Assembly (NCBI GenBank): GCA_008694505.1
Contig: VZDJ01001247.1
Span: 800,274 to 864,273 of the forward strand
Direction of reading: 5' to 3'
Length of the DNA: 64,000 nucleotides
Origin: Cyanoderma ruficeps
Lineage: Eukaryota; Chordata; Aves; Passeriformes; Timaliidae
The position numbers were made by a program, and so were the translations under genes. Below are positions 47,851 through 61,040 of this stretch, in pieces. The notes below the pieces were generated by a model that had not been told where the DNA came from, did no database searches, and worked only from the letters and a program-made list of their open reading frames with translations. The first letter of the stretch is position 1. Each line of letters opens with the position of its first letter.

Positions 47851-49882
47851 TTCAGTGAACAGAGCACTTCCAGAACCATGAGCTGTAACAGTAATCTATG
47901 ATCTTACCATTTTTTTCTCATTTCAAGATGATTTAACAACTTTAATGAGTTTGTTATAGGAGCTGATCCCGATGGAACGTGCTTGGATGATTTCCTTTCC
48001 TAATAGTGTGTGTTGGGAAAACTCCAGCAGGTCCCACTGGCACAGCTCTGAATGTGTGTCTGGAGGTTTTCTCTTTGTAGTTAATTCCTAGTCAGTGTCA
48101 ACCACTTCAGGGTTGGCCTCCTAAGAACTAGAACTAGAATTTGTAAAGACCCCACATCAGAATGATCTCTTGTGCTGGACCTTTGAGGAGCCAGCTGTGC
48201 TGTCAGACACCAGTCAGGGTGGGGATGGAGAAGACAAAAATAGGTAAAATTTCTTTTACTGACATGATTGCAAGTGTCTTTAGAATTTTCTTAGCAGCAC
48301 CTGGCATCTGTCGCATGGCCCACAATCTTCTGAGATAACTTTTAAAATGTGTGAGATGTCACTTCCCTTAAAAGAGAAAAATAAATCAAATTACATGAGA
48401 TGTCAAAAATAGTTCTTATCCATAAAGTTCCAGTCTGAAATTCTTTCCTATTTTTCATAATGGTTACCTGTAAAAAGTTCATGATAATGGATATTCCAAA
48501 GCACAACTTTCCTGGTATCATTTTTTTTACAGTGGAATCTGCAAGGGAGAACTTTTAATTTGTCATTCTTTATATGTACACAGGTAAGAGCCATTCTTTT
48601 TCCTGTAACACAATCCATTCTTGTAGTAGAAAGGAATTCTGATTTTTATATTGTCTAGTAGAAGGTGTTCCTACCAAAATGACAGTGTCTCTGTTCTAGA
48701 TGTTTTTAAGGAAAAATGATCAGTTCAAACACTTCTTAAAGAAACTTAGAGTAAGTCAAAATGGAATGTTTTGAAAGAAAAATATAAAGTGACATTACTG
48801 CTATGTCAAAGCTGCCATTTGAGTCCTGTGATCAAGGAGATAATTTGCTTAAAAACAAAGAATTAAAGTGCAGTTGGGTCTAAATGAGCTAGGAGAGACA
48901 CTAGGAGGTAATAATACACTGAAGTGAAAAGACAGGGATGAGAAAAAGAAAAAAAGAGGCTGCCACAGAGTTCATGCTGGAAATAATGGAGTCAAGCAGT
49001 TTAAGAGAAAAAGACCTAGCAATACCTGCCATATTTTTATATTGCAAAGAATATATACTTGAGAAACTTTCAGTGTGTAAGTGAGTTTGTGATTTACATT
49101 CCTGGAACACCAGCACAAACAAAAAAATGTTGAATATAACCAAGGTGATGAAAAAAGAATACAAAGGACCACTGTAGTTATTTCAGCATTCAAACCTCCT
49201 CTGTCTCTTCCTGTCCTCTGGCACTGTTACATTTCTTCTGAAGTGTCCAATTCCTTAGGCCAAAATCCTGCACTGTTGGTTTCCCAGGGATTTTTAATGC
49301 ATTGCTCACCTTGACTGGCTGGCTCGTGTTCCAGCTGTGGATTTTTGGAGGTTGTGAGGATCAGAAGCCCTTTCCCCCGCTGTTCCATGAAGTGCTGCAA
49401 GTTTGGCAGCTCCAGGTTGCCCCTCCTTGTCCCTGCTCCTGCCTTCCCAACACTAACTGTTGTGGAAGTTGACTGGCACCACTGATTTATTTTTTTTTCC
49501 CCATGTGCAAGTTCTAATTGCTTATTTCCTGCAAAAGTTGACATAATTAATCGGTAATGATTTTCTTTTTTTTCTTCAGGCAGACAGAGCATGCTCTGCT
49601 TTGACATTAGAGATAAGCTGATAGGGCAGACCCTACAAAAATAATGAGGCCTCTACCTTTTCAAGTGGAGTTTGAGTCTCTGTTGGCTTCATCCCACAGC
49701 AAAAGGAATCTGCGTGGCCAAATGGCATTGTAAAGTGGCCAGGAATGAAGAGTTCCTTTAGACTGGATATCAACATTCCCTCTTGGGATGTGTTCAGCCC
49801 CAGCTGGGCAGGAGCATCCAATAAACATTTCTGTGGGACAAAGTGGTGGGAAAACTTCTGCTGCTGCCAGACCTGGAAGGAC
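47851..49882. other. unannotated interval
   Basis: AT-rich. Minus frames at 48901-49193 and 49227-49607 have no signature. Confidence 0.4.
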
Positions 49883-49957
49883 ATCACCATGTTTACATGG
49901 ATCACCATGTTTATATGGATCATTGTGTTTATATGGATCATTGTGTTTATATGGATC
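49883..49957. repeat. 18-bp minisatellite, about 4 copies
   Basis: TCACCATGTTTACATGGA, TCACCATGTTTATATGGA and two copies of TCATTGTGTTTATATGGA follow one another. A partly related ATGGATTTATATGGATCTCA tail runs up to the CR1 copy that starts near 50028. Confidence 0.9.
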
Positions 49958-50027
49958 TCTGAGATCCATACGAATGGATTTATATGGATCTCATTTATAT
50001 GGGAGAGATGGGGGTGGGAGCTGGGAG

Positions 50028-50366
50028 AATGGAAAACCTCAGAGCCCCTTCCAGAGCCTGCAGGGGCTCCAGGAGAGCTCGAGACGGACTTGGAACAAAG
50101 GCCTGGAGTGACAGGACACAGGGAATGGCTTCCCAGAGGGCAGGGATGGATGGGATATTGGGAAGGAATCGTTCCCTAAGAGGGTGGGGAGGCCCTGGCA
50201 CAGGGTGCCCAGAGAAGCTGTGGCTGCCCCTGGATCTCTGGAAGTGTCCAAGGCCAGGTTGGACAGGGCTGGGAACACCCTGGGACAATGGAAGGTGTCC
50301 CTGGCCATAGCAGGGGGTGTCACTGGATGGGCTGTAAAGTCCTTTCCAGCATATCTCAGAATCATG
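50028..50366 (+). mobile_element. CR1 3'-end copy, about 340 bp
   Basis: CCCTTCCAGAGCCTGCAGGG, TGACAGGACACAGGGAATGG, GGATGGATGGGATATTGGGA, CACAGGGTGCCCAGAGAAGC, GGAAGTGTCCAAGGCCAGGT and CCATAGCAGGGGGTGTCACT lead to a CAGAATCATG tail. It is well preserved except for loss of the CCAACCCAAACC stretch. Frames at 49984-50435 and antisense frames are repeat translations. Confidence 0.93.
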
Positions 50367-51755
50367 AAAATTAAAAGCCTCTATTGTTCTCTGTTTATGT
50401 TTGAAAACTTCAGAGGAATTTACAAAAAAGAATGAAAGTGTCCAGTGGTTTGGGGTGGGTTTTTGTTGGTTACCTTTTATTGGTCAGTTTTTGTTTCTTT
50501 TAATGAAATGCATCCTTGGGTTTATTTGAGTTTGGGTTCAGTTATTCAAACTTTCTAATTTACCTTAAATAATAACCTTCATTGTTCTCTAATAATAGTA
50601 AACTAGAGTTATTTCATTAAAATGGAAATCTACAGGAGCTACACTTCAAAGCAGCAATCCAGCGGTGTTAGAAATGCAACTGGAAATATCAGGCTTTAGC
50701 AAAATCCTCACACTCCTCTCCACAGAATTCACTCCTCGAATGTTCACTCCAGAATCCTGTATAATTCCCTTGTCCCCAGCCTCCAGAAGAACTGAAGGAA
50801 CAGGAGAGTCTGGATCCCAGGGAAAACAAGTGATATATAAGGTGCTTAATTCTTTTAGTACAGTGCAAACACACAATTACAGGACAAGCAAAGGACACGA
50901 GTTAAAACCACTTTTTGGCTTCTCTGTAACCCACAGTTTGACTTCTGACTTGACCTATGGTTTAATTGTAATATTTTTGGCCACAGCCTGATATTTGCAA
51001 TTTAAGTATTTTAAAATTGGAAGCAGTTCTTGCACTGGGTCACAACACTGTGAAGAACAACCAGGCCAAGTTTTTGCTCTTGAATTTCTTGCAAATCATC
51101 AAAGAGTGTCCATGTCCTTTAATTTTTTAACTTTCCAAACTCTTTGAAAGATCTTAGTTTCACACACCTTTGAATTGAACTCTAACACCATTAGGAATAG
51201 CTGCAGTTCACAGCATTAAGAATTGTTCTTAAGAGTCTGGGATTAAGGGGCCAAAATAATTTAATTTAGTATCTGCACAGGGCTGAGTCCCAGTAGAGCA
51301 ATCACCACAGAGCCAGGATCAGGGAGATCAGGGAAGTCAGAGCTGCTATAAACCATTGATACAGGCACCCCACTGCATGTGAAAAATGGGACTGGGGCCA
51401 ATGTCCACTGTCCATAAATTAAAAGTAATTTTTCTGCATCTACAACACACTGAGCACAATATAATCTGTGTATCCATGAGGCAGAATGGCCATGGATATG
51501 AACTGAAAAGCCATTTCACACCAAAAAATGGTGAAATAATGATCCACACTCATTCAAATGGGCCAGGACTGGATCCTAAATAAGTGCTTAGGGTTTCCTT
51601 CTTTGGAAGCATCAAGGAACTTCATTCCTGAGATTTCTCCATATAAATTTGGGTTTCATTTCAGTACTTGTGAAAACCAACAAGGTGAAAGAGACCTGAA
51701 ACAAAAAGGTTTTATAAAATGTCACCACAGGCTTCCATTTCTATGTTAAACGTTT
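50367..51755. other. unannotated interval
   Basis: No recognisable element. Frame 50665-50991 has no signature. Confidence 0.4.
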
Positions 51756-51933
51756 AAAGTTTATACTTTTTAACAGGAAATCAGTATCAAGTATTCTGTT
51801 TCACATCTGCATTGAAACAGAAGGGCAGGAGAGTGACTGGATTAAGGAAACTTGTGAAGTTTATAATTTTTATAGTTTTGAATAGGAAATCGGGACAAGA
51901 TCAACTATTCTTTTTCACACCTGCATTAAACCA
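51756..51933. repeat. diverged direct duplication
   Basis: AAGTTTATACTTTTTAACAG...GAAATC...TTTCACATCTGCATTGAAAC (51756-51823) is echoed by AAGTTTATAATTTTTATAG...GAAATC...TTTCACACCTGCATTAAACC (51857-51933). The period is about 100 bases. Confidence 0.7.
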
Positions 51934-52209
51934 GAATTTATAACATTTAAAATCTTTACAAACACAATAGAATATTCCTATTTCATTTTAAAAATGACAC
52001 AAACTTGCAGTGTCTGGAACATGAAGTCAGGACTTCCTGTCCACTTACACTTCACTCCTGTCTGCAGGAAAATCAACTGTGGACTGGAGTGTTATCCACC
52101 AAAAATAACCTCCCAGCAGGCACTGATTTCATCTCAGCATCTTTCTAAGTGCTCACTGTCCTCAAATACATATCAACTCTCTCTTTTCCTTTTTAAATTG
52201 GCTCCAAAT

Positions 52210-52439
52210 TGTTGTAATAAATAAGCAGACAGGACTCAGTTTTCTCAGGCAGAAAAGCCAATTCTTTATGCACAAAGCTGATATTTGTAGGAAATATCAG
52301 AGGGCACTGTGTTAAATCCAGTTGGTCAGCAACACAGTGAGGCTCAGTTCACTGGTTGCTAAGGGCTATTGTATATGTGTATCCAATTTTCTCTCTCTAG
52401 ATATATTTACATATTTTCTTCACTAATTCTCATGGGACA
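52210..52439 (-). mobile_element. possible LTR fragment
   Basis: On the minus strand a CATAAAGAATTGGCTTTTCT poly(A)/R-like stretch is followed by GAGAAAACTGAGTCCTGTCT and ends in ATTACAACA. Upstream, a TGTCCCATGAGAATTAGTG start would give TG...CA ends. No target duplication is seen, so this is a tentative call. Confidence 0.3.
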
Positions 52440-55400
52440 GATTCGTTGCTTATGCAGGTACAAAATTATTTTTTCTCTAAGAATAGGTTGTTGTGTTCAT
52501 TCTTACAATTTTTCTTTATGGGAACCTACAAGCTACTTCTAGCTTCGCTAGGATATAAATATATATATATATATCTACCTGTCTGCAACACCAAATTAAG
52601 ATTTAATCCCGCAATTTCTTCATGTTTTTAATGACAAACTGCTTCCTTTGATTTATTTTTGAGTGTTTTTATACTCCTTTCCATCTATGTCTTGCAAGTC
52701 AAGAACTTCTGTGAACAATAGTTCTCTGCTAATGATTCTTCTCCTTGTCTACTGAGAAGCTCGTTTAGTCAGTTTATCCTAGAAGACATCCCATAACTAT
52801 AATTTTCCTTGCTAATAAAAACCTTACTGAAAGCAAGTTAGAATTTTCAGAATATTTTAAAGCTTTCTGTACATTTCTACCAAAAAATCCCACCGTGTGT
52901 AAAAATTGTTTTATCTATGTGTGATTTTAGGAACATGCCCTGCAAGTGTGACCAAAGCAAAATGTTCACTCCTTGTTTTTGCTACACTCTAAGTGTTCTA
53001 CTTTTTTTTTNNNNNNNNNNNTTTTGCAATTCACACTGTATGACTAATGAACATATTGAATACTGCAAAGGTTCAGTTGGGCTAATTCAATTTTAACATG
53101 GAAATCACCAAAAGAGCAGTTTGGGGGAAAAAAAATATCACCCCACCTCTGCTGCAAACGTTGCTTCTACCATTTGGCAAGCCTGAAACCTTCAGCAGTT
53201 TTTTTCTTTTTCCACCTCCCTTTTAATTCATCTTTTTAAAAGTACCATGGGAGATAGGAAATGGAGCTGATCCCACATTATTACAGTAATGGAAGCCCTC
53301 TGTTCAACAGCCTTTCATTTTGATTGTATGTCTTTCATAAAGTACAGAAAAAACCCCGGAGTCTGAATGTTTGGCATGTCCAAATTGCTTTAATCTTGCA
53401 ATGATTTTACACTTGAAAGGCCAAACAGCACTACTCAGTATTTGCTGCAGATTCAATCCTAATTTATTTCTTCTTCCAAATGTTTGTTTTTTATTTGACA
53501 GCCAGGATAACACACCACCCACAAATTTCAATGGGAACTGGACTGGAATAATGTTGTGTATTATCTACAAGATACAGTTCTTTGAGACTTTTTATGAAAT
53601 ATATTACCAAAATGCTTTTGCTTTCTGTGGGTAATTCTTGAAATAATACAGAGACTGGAAAATCTGTCGATTTGCCACATTAAATACATATAAACTCATG
53701 TATATAATAGTGATTGTACTGAATGTTATACACTCAGTACATGCGATGTTCATATACTCATGCATTCAATTTAACAATGTAAATGTGTTATTCCATTTAT
53801 ATATCTACAAACACACTTTGTTTTCCAACCCACCATTCCTTCTGCTCTCCCTAAAGTTTGTTTTCTGTGGATTACCGGTTCAAATCCCAGATAACAGCCT
53901 GTGGTTGTAAAGAGCAGCAAAAAAGAGAGTTAGCAGAGAATGGGACTGAAAATCTGTGAGTTAAGGGGGTAGAGAACTGGGATTGTCTGGGAATGAAAGT
54001 TGAGCAGTGACATTTGTCCCCAAAAAGAGCTCAAGGTAGGAAAGCCAAGAAGGTGGGCTGGGAATGTGAGATTTTTAGAGCTATGAGAAGAGACTGTACA
54101 AAAACTGGGATGGTGGAAAATAAACTAATTTAGATGAATTACAACTAGTGGCTGAATTAAAATAAGGAAGGGATAAAGAAAAGTTTGAAGGGAAGAGGCA
54201 GTCGTTTCTCTACTCAGCACAGCTCAAACTGGCTAGAAAGTCAAGTGGAATTGCCAAAGTAATTCCATTTTCCTTCAGTTGCAGCAGACAACAATATTTA
54301 TTGCTTAAACCTCTCTCCCCTCCCTCTCTTGCTTTCATTTCACCTCCCTGATTTCTTTGGATAGTTCTGAAGCTGCCATGAACTATTCTCTGGCATTTTG
54401 ACATGTCTCCTACCTTACCAAGACATAAATATAAAATGAGTTCTGTATCTTACACTCTAGTCAGTTTGGATAACCATGAGAAAAATGGACTCTCAGTTGA
54501 GCTGGTGCAGGTCAACCATGGAGCAGCCAAAAGGTGATAACATTTCCAGCCCTACTTCCATTTTTTATATATATGTTTATAAAATTCTAGGCATTTTAAA
54601 TCTAGCAGCATCTTTACTGCTGAAGAGTATCCTACATGGAATCACTGAGTGAAATATGAACTCAGGAAAATTAAACTGCATTTAGTTCTTAGACTTCTGG
54701 AAGCAGAGAAAGTGTCAGTTCGTCTGCACTTCAGACTCTTTTCTTTGGTATTTCTTGGAAAAATTACTGCCCATAAGTGCATATTGTTGTCTGACCTCTT
54801 CTCCCTTTGGAGTGGATTGAGGGCAATTCTAAGGACTTCTGATTTCCCAGAATAAATGAGTTTTGTGAGTGTCTGAGGATAAAAATGCCTTTCTTCAGTA
54901 AATAAGAGGAACTTCTGCAGTGAATTCAACCTTTCTGGCATAGCTGAACCTTCAGAATTAGGGAGCATCCTGAAGAAACTTAATGTCTTCTTGCAAGTGG
55001 ATTTATTGTTTGGAAAAAATGTTCGATTTCTTTAAAAGAGCTCTACAAATCGAAGACCTCTCCTATCCTTAGAGTGAATAACTAAAGTAGTCATAGTTAT
55101 AACAGCACCAGAACTTTTTGGAAAAAGGAAATGAGTTCTGTTTCCATGACTGAAATATTAATGAAAATAATGAAAATTAACTTGGGTTTTAAGTGTCCGA
55201 CTGGGCAGGTAGAAAAAAATCCACTGACAGGAAACTAAAGCCATCTCTCTGTCCTAAAATCTTTGAAATATTGGAAGAATTTAGGCCACCATCATCCTGC
55301 AGGTGATTCAAAGCAATAGAGTGTTCAGTATTTACAGTTCCTTTAAAATATGGGGTTTTTTCTGGTTTTGGGAAGCAGCTTCCAGCCACGTGTGCACACA

Positions 55401-57667
55401 GAGAAAACTATTAATTAAAAATGCTCACGCAGAGAATCCCTTTAAACCTGGGCAATAAGGGCTGCAAAGGAGTTGAAAGCAAACATCTGCAGCTACTGCA
55501 TTCCAGGTTATTGGTAATTATTCCCTTTGGAATTTATTAGCCTTGTGTAGGCAAAATAAACCCTCCAGTTTAGAGCAGGCAATAGCAGTCCCTCCCCTGG
55601 TGCCAGTAAAGTCTCCACAGCTCCTGTCTAAGCTCTTTAGGAGAGGCTGGGTTGAATTCCCCAAAGCCAAATCACATCACAATGCAGGGCTCTTGTTCCA
55701 CTTTCCAGGCATTTAAGGATCTTTTCCCAACTTCCACAAGATAAATCTGTCTGCAGCCAGAGCCTCTCCAGCTCCAGAAAAGCCTCAGGTGCTGAATAAT
55801 TCCAAATCTCTGGCTAAAAATGAACTGAATGGCAACATAGGACTCATACACCCCCAAATTATGCACAATCGCTTTTTTGTTTATTTTTTCAGGAGTCTGC
55901 CTAATCTGTCCATTCTAATTCCTCTTAGTGCTCCTCTGCAAGATTTTTATTGGATTCCTGATGCTTCAGAAAGTTCTACAACAAGTTCCCCTGCCGTTAT
56001 TTAAATAAAGGCAAATAAATTTTAAACAGGAAGGGCTACAAAGCATTTCTATGATGCAGCAAAAACGTGGCTTAATTTCAAGATTTTTCCTTTCTTTTTT
56101 TCTTTTTTCAAAGATTCTTGATTCACAAGATTTTACAGTTTTTTCACAAGTGTTTGGATATCGAGTTAGTCTTGTCTAAGAGCTGAGATTAAAAAATGTG
56201 GTGAATATCATCTAAATGTTAAGCAGAGTTTACTCCCCATCCCCACTATGTAGCTGAAATTCTCCCAGGGAGATCTTCAGATTCATATGAATTTCTTCAA
56301 TTTTCAAGACCTTGGAAAAATTATCTTGTGCATAAGTATGAGAAAATGCAGAATTTAAGCTCTCAAAAAGCTCATTCATCTTCATTTCCCATGTAATTGT
56401 TTATTGATTGATTGATTGATTTATAATTCAAACAGTGTTTGATTTTTTTATAATGTCATCCATGATCTTTATTTGCCATTAAAGCAAGTGGTAGGAAAAT
56501 ACCTTCACAATTTTTTAAATGCCTTATAAAATATAAACTAGTGAATATTGCTTTTCTAGAGTCATATGTGCCATTAATTCATTGGTTAATTTAGGATGAA
56601 AAAGCTCTCTGATTCCATAGAGCCCAGACTCTTTTTCAAAGCAGGTCAAGCCAGAACAGTGGCTTGGTTTTGTTTTTTATTCTGGGCAAACTGTTCCAAT
56701 ATTTGATCATCTTCAAAATAAAAACAAAACAAAACAAAAATGACAAAAACCCAACAAAGCACAAACAACAACAGAATAACCCACACCACAACAACCAAGC
56801 AAAAACAAACTAACAAAAAAAATCCACCCAAAAACCCCACACTAGACTTAATTAGTTAATTGCATCATTTAAATAATGAAGTTAGATTTCACTGTGCTCC
56901 TGCTGTTACTGTTGCCTTTCACCCTATCACTGTCCACCACTAAGCATCTGAATTTCTCTTGTCTGCACCTTCCTGTGTTATTTATTCCTAAAGCACCCCA
57001 TAATTTTAAGTTAAAATTTTAATAATTAATCTCCTTTTCAGTACCAGATTAATAATTGAGGCACTATCATAAATCAATAAATAAACAAAGAGACATAGTA
57101 TTTTCCAAAGTTTGAGACCCATGGATCACCAAGAGAATTAATAAGTCATAAGAACAGCATTACCAACTTTTTTAACTATGGCAGTTTTTTTGGGAATTTG
57201 TGTAGGGAAAGAGAACACCCTTCTGCCCTATTGTGGGGTGAACAAATTCAGCCCTTCTGGCTGATCCTGGGATATTTCCAGAGCTGGATGTGTGCCAAGC
57301 CCAACAACACAATCAATGTAATTACATTTCTATTTGTCTGCAAGGCCAACCAGGGGACCACTGCTGGGTTGTGCACATGGAATTCAGGGTTGATTGGAAG
57401 CTTTAACTTTCTAATCTACGCTGCCAATTTTCCTGCCCTATCTTCCTTTTCTTCCTTCCTCCTGCAGCAGAAAGGTTTGCATCCTTCTTGATAAACCCTT
57501 TTTGGAAAGGGTTCCACATTTCTTCAGCAGGAGAGGTCCTCCACACTACGGAGACTCACTGGGCATTACTGGATGTGCCAAAATTCCAAGCACGTAGCAA
57601 GAGATCAGAGAGAAACTGTTGTCATTTAGTCTCCAGGAGGTGAATGTGGACTTGCACTTTCTTGGAT
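52440..57667. other. unannotated repeat-poor interval
   Basis: About 5 kb of AT-rich sequence. It includes (AT)n at 52551-52575, an 11-base gap in poly-T at 53011-53021, (TTGA)n at 56404-56420 and an A/C-rich tract at 56718-56845. I see no gene or transposon. Confidence 0.45.
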
Positions 57668-57702
57668 ACAGAACCACAAAATCCTGGAATCATAGAAAGG
57701 TT
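57668..57702 (-). mobile_element. possible CR1 tail remnant
   Basis: CCACAAAATCCTGGAATCAT and AGAAAGGTTTGGGCT resemble the complement of a CR1 tail, but the rest of the CR1 3' region is absent. Confidence 0.35.
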
Positions 57703-60280
57703 TGGGCTCATTCTCACGGAGAAGAACTGCCTCGTAACCACCTTCACAAAAAGAGCTTCTTGCTAAGACAAATTATTAGTTCAATTCTCCCACTATCAAA
57801 TAATGAAAAGAAAATCATGAATCTCTTCAATCAATCATTCAGTAAATGTGGAAATAAGAAATTCTGGGTTGCTCTGATGTCATTGGCAGCCCATGAGTTG
57901 AACTTGGAAGCAATTTTCCCCTTCCTGGTAAGCAAAGAGGTGGCACCCAAAGTTTACCTTGTGTGTTTATCTTGGAACACTAATTAAAATGTGAGAACTC
58001 TTTCACTCTGTGTGTTGCAGTTAATTCTGGTCCATTCATTCACTTCAGGGGACAGCTGGAGCCTATCTATGGTATTTAAGGTACCAAATTGGACAAACAC
58101 TCGTCAGTCCACAAAAGGTCCCCAAAAGGTTCCAGATGCAGCAATGTTGTCACAGTTAGATTTGGTAAATAAATATGAAATCAGATACTTCAGGCACCAA
58201 AAGTTGAGTGGAATGCAGAATTCTCAAGTAAAGGCAGAAAATTTCTGTAAATGAAATTCTGATGATATCATGTACCTCACGACTTGCACTATATTCCATG
58301 ATTAGAAACTGAAACTTGGAGTTTTTCCTTCTCAAGAACTGTCAGAATAATTCAAACACCACAAATGAGTTCACGCAATGACACCCTTATGGTGGACTGA
58401 ATGCAACAACATTAGGGCAAAGTTTAATCCTAAGAGGGAGATCAAAATGGTATTTTATTAAAACCTGATTAGCAGCTCATTACCAGGGCAAAAATCTTGC
58501 ATATGGCCATCTCAAAATTGGTTTAGCAAAGGAGGCAGAAAAAACATTTTTAATATCTTTTGTGTCAAAGACAAGGGTGATTTGCTTCCACACATTTCTT
58601 CCCTTCGTGCCACCTTCCTTTCCTTTGCCAGGTACTTCTGTGCATGCTGGAAAACTCCTCTGTTTGATTACCATGTCCTGGTGACAAAATGCCAAGTCCA
58701 TTCTGATTATTCATGATAATGAGAAATAAAGAAATCAGATGAGAGGCCCCATAAATCCTTGGGAGAGAAGGCCCAGGCTGAATGTTTGTGCTGTTGTGGT
58801 GATTATCAGAGCTAATACATCCTCCTATCTCTAATAGCAACATGAGGCCAGGTTCTCAGGGGGGATAAATCATTCTGCTTCTTGTACTATGAAGAATTTT
58901 GCTTGACTGGCAGGTTGGCTTTAGTTTATTTCAGTATTTTTGTTCTACACAATGAATTAAGGCCTCTCTCCTCCCACAGCACAGCTCCTCCATAATGGGA
59001 GCGCTGAGTTGTGTAATTGAATATATCTTTTCTCCAAAATCCAACCATTGCATAATACCCCATTTTTCAAGTATTTTCACAAAATAAATAGATTTAAAGT
59101 CTTTTATTTTTTTCTATGCTATTTTGGTCATATGTGGCAAAGCCAAACAATGACCTGAAAACTTTAATTTTTACAAAAGATGAACAAAACTCAAAGGCTG
59201 ACCTGAAAATGCCAGCTCTTTTACCTGCTGGCTTTGCTGTTAAATCAAGAGCCTACCCCAGTAAATCCCAAAGGTTCAGGATGGTGGAGACAATAATATT
59301 TCTTCTGTTAGTGCAGCAGCTCTGTCTCGTTGAGAGCACAGACCAAGGTGTCTTGTAAGTTGTCCAGTCAAGCATTGAAGAAAAATGACTCAATCCATTT
59401 TCCAAATCTGTGTGCTTTCTCTCCAATTATTTCTTAATGTGCCTTTTGACAAATTGTCAGGGAGGGAAGTTAGCAGGCTTGGCTTCTCTGGTCACACACA
59501 CCAAGCAACAAGGAGCCAAGACCTCTCAGTGGGAAAATCCAGCCTGGAAAGGCAGTGGCTGAGCACACTTGGAGTCTGGAATATCAGGAGAAAAGCAAAT
59601 GTAGGTGGTGGCGGCAGTGTTGTGCTGGGTGTTTGTTTAGGAAAAGACATCAAAGATGAGGAACTGACCAGAAAAGAAATTATTACTGGTTTTAATAAAG
59701 AAAATGCATAGAGACTTTTGTTTTGGTTTATGGTAAGACATCCAGCTCAAAACTCAGGTCTGTGTATGCCTTCTGACATGTTTATTTTCATAATTTCAAT
59801 AAAAATTATGTCGAAGCCAAGCAATTAGAAAGCACACAGAATTTGCACTGATTCCACGTATTAAAGGAATACATGTTTTGTTTAAATTAATGTGTTGTGC
59901 CGCAAACGCTTACTGGGAAAGCAGACCAGAAGGGAAATGCACAAAGAATGTTTCTGTCTGGAACAAAGAACAAAGCTTTAATACTTTTCCACATTATTTA
60001 ACAAAATCAACCCTCTGTAAGACCTGATTTCTCAGAACTGAAATACTTGATTACATTTTGCAAAGTCAAAATCTGAGATATTGACATGCATTTCAACCTA
60101 GGGTGTGTTTGGAGGGAAGGAAATGATGCTGCCCTGCCACAAGGCAAGGGGATCCTTCAAAAGGGATGAGAACTCTGGATTGTGAAGGACATGATGACAA
60201 AGCAGTTAGAAATTGCCTGTCAGTGTTGGCTGGAAAAGGGGCAACACTGCAGGGGTAGTCTGAATTAGCGAGGGGAAATA
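57703..60280. other. unannotated interval
   Basis: No recognisable element. The 122-codon frame at 57619-57987 overlaps the CR1-like tail and has no signature. Confidence 0.4.
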
Positions 60281-60491
60281 AAGAGAAGCTGTGGCTGCCC
60301 CTGGACCCCTGGAAGTGTCTCAGGCCAGGCTGCACAGGGCTTGGAGCAACCTGGGATAGTGGAAGGTGTCCCTGCCCATGGCAGGGATGGGATGAGATGA
60401 GATGGGATGGGATGGGATGGGATGGGATGGGATGGGATGGGCTTTAAGGCCCCTTCCAACCCAAACCATTCCATGATTCTGGGATTCTGTG
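60281..60491 (+). mobile_element. CR1 3'-end fragment with internal GGGAT expansion
   Basis: AGAGAAGCTGTGGCTGCCCC, CCCTGGAAGTGTCTCAGGCC, GGGCTTGGAGCAACCTGGGA and TGTCCCTGCCCATGGCAGGG lead into a pentamer array, then GGCCCCTTCCAACCCAAACC and CCATGATTCTGGGATTCTGT. Where other copies read GGGGGTGGCACTGGATGGGC, this one has the array. Confidence 0.95.
60384..60441. repeat. (GGGAT)n microsatellite inside CR1
   Basis: About eleven pentamer units, the first few GATGA-type and the rest GATGG. It probably grew from the GGATGGG sequence normal at this place in CR1. Confidence 0.92.
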
Positions 60492-60866
60492 GTATCTGCA
60501 TGAAAGCAATGACCATGTGAACCACGTGTTTACCTGTGAGGGACATTCATGCAAATCCAGCCACAGGAATTATACATGAGTTTTTCCAGTGTATGCTGCA
60601 TTTTCACTGAAATTCCCCCTGGTCCCCAGCAGGAAAATATGCTTTTTTCTCTCTTTTGGACGCTGAGAGCCTCTGCAGTCATTCTAACACACTAAGAAGC
60701 AAGCTGCCTATTTAAAACCAGATGACACTTTAGTGACAGTAAAAATGCTTTCACTCAATGCCTATGCTTGTCTTCAGGCTTATAAAGTGCTTTTAGTCAC
60801 TTCCAACTCTGTATAAATGTGAGACAATTTCTCTTATCAAAATGTTTCAATTATCTCTCATGCCAC
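60492..60866. other. spacer between tail-to-tail CR1 copies
   Basis: About 375 bases of ordinary AT-rich sequence separating two CR1 copies in inverted orientation. Confidence 0.5.
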
Positions 60867-61040
60867 AGGATTCATAGAATCATAAAATCCCAGAATGGTT
60901 TGGGTTGGAGGGGCCTTAAAGCCCATCCAGTGCCACCCCCTGCCATGGGCAGGGACACTTTCCACTAGCTCAGGTTGCTCCAAGCCCTTCCAGCCTGGCC
61001 TTGGACACTTCCAGGGATCCAGGGACAGCCACAACTTCTT
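60867..61040 (-). mobile_element. CR1 3'-end fragment
   Basis: The complement of a well-preserved CR1 3' end: GATTCATAGAATCATAAAAT, CCCAGAATGGTTTGGGTTGG, GCCATGGGCAGGGACACTTT, TTGCTCCAAGCCCTTCCAGC and TCCAGGGATCCAGGGACAGC. Confidence 0.94.

Noticed and set aside
49745..50365. Several frames of 97-144 codons
   Set aside because: They run through the minisatellite and the CR1 copy, so they are repeat translations.
53868..53895. GGTTCAAATCCC, similar to a tRNA T-arm
   Set aside because: The flanking bases do not form the five-pair T stem, and no D or anticodon arm is found upstream.
56646..56840. Second hydrophobic minus frame
   Set aside because: Again the complement of an A/C-rich CAAAA tract.
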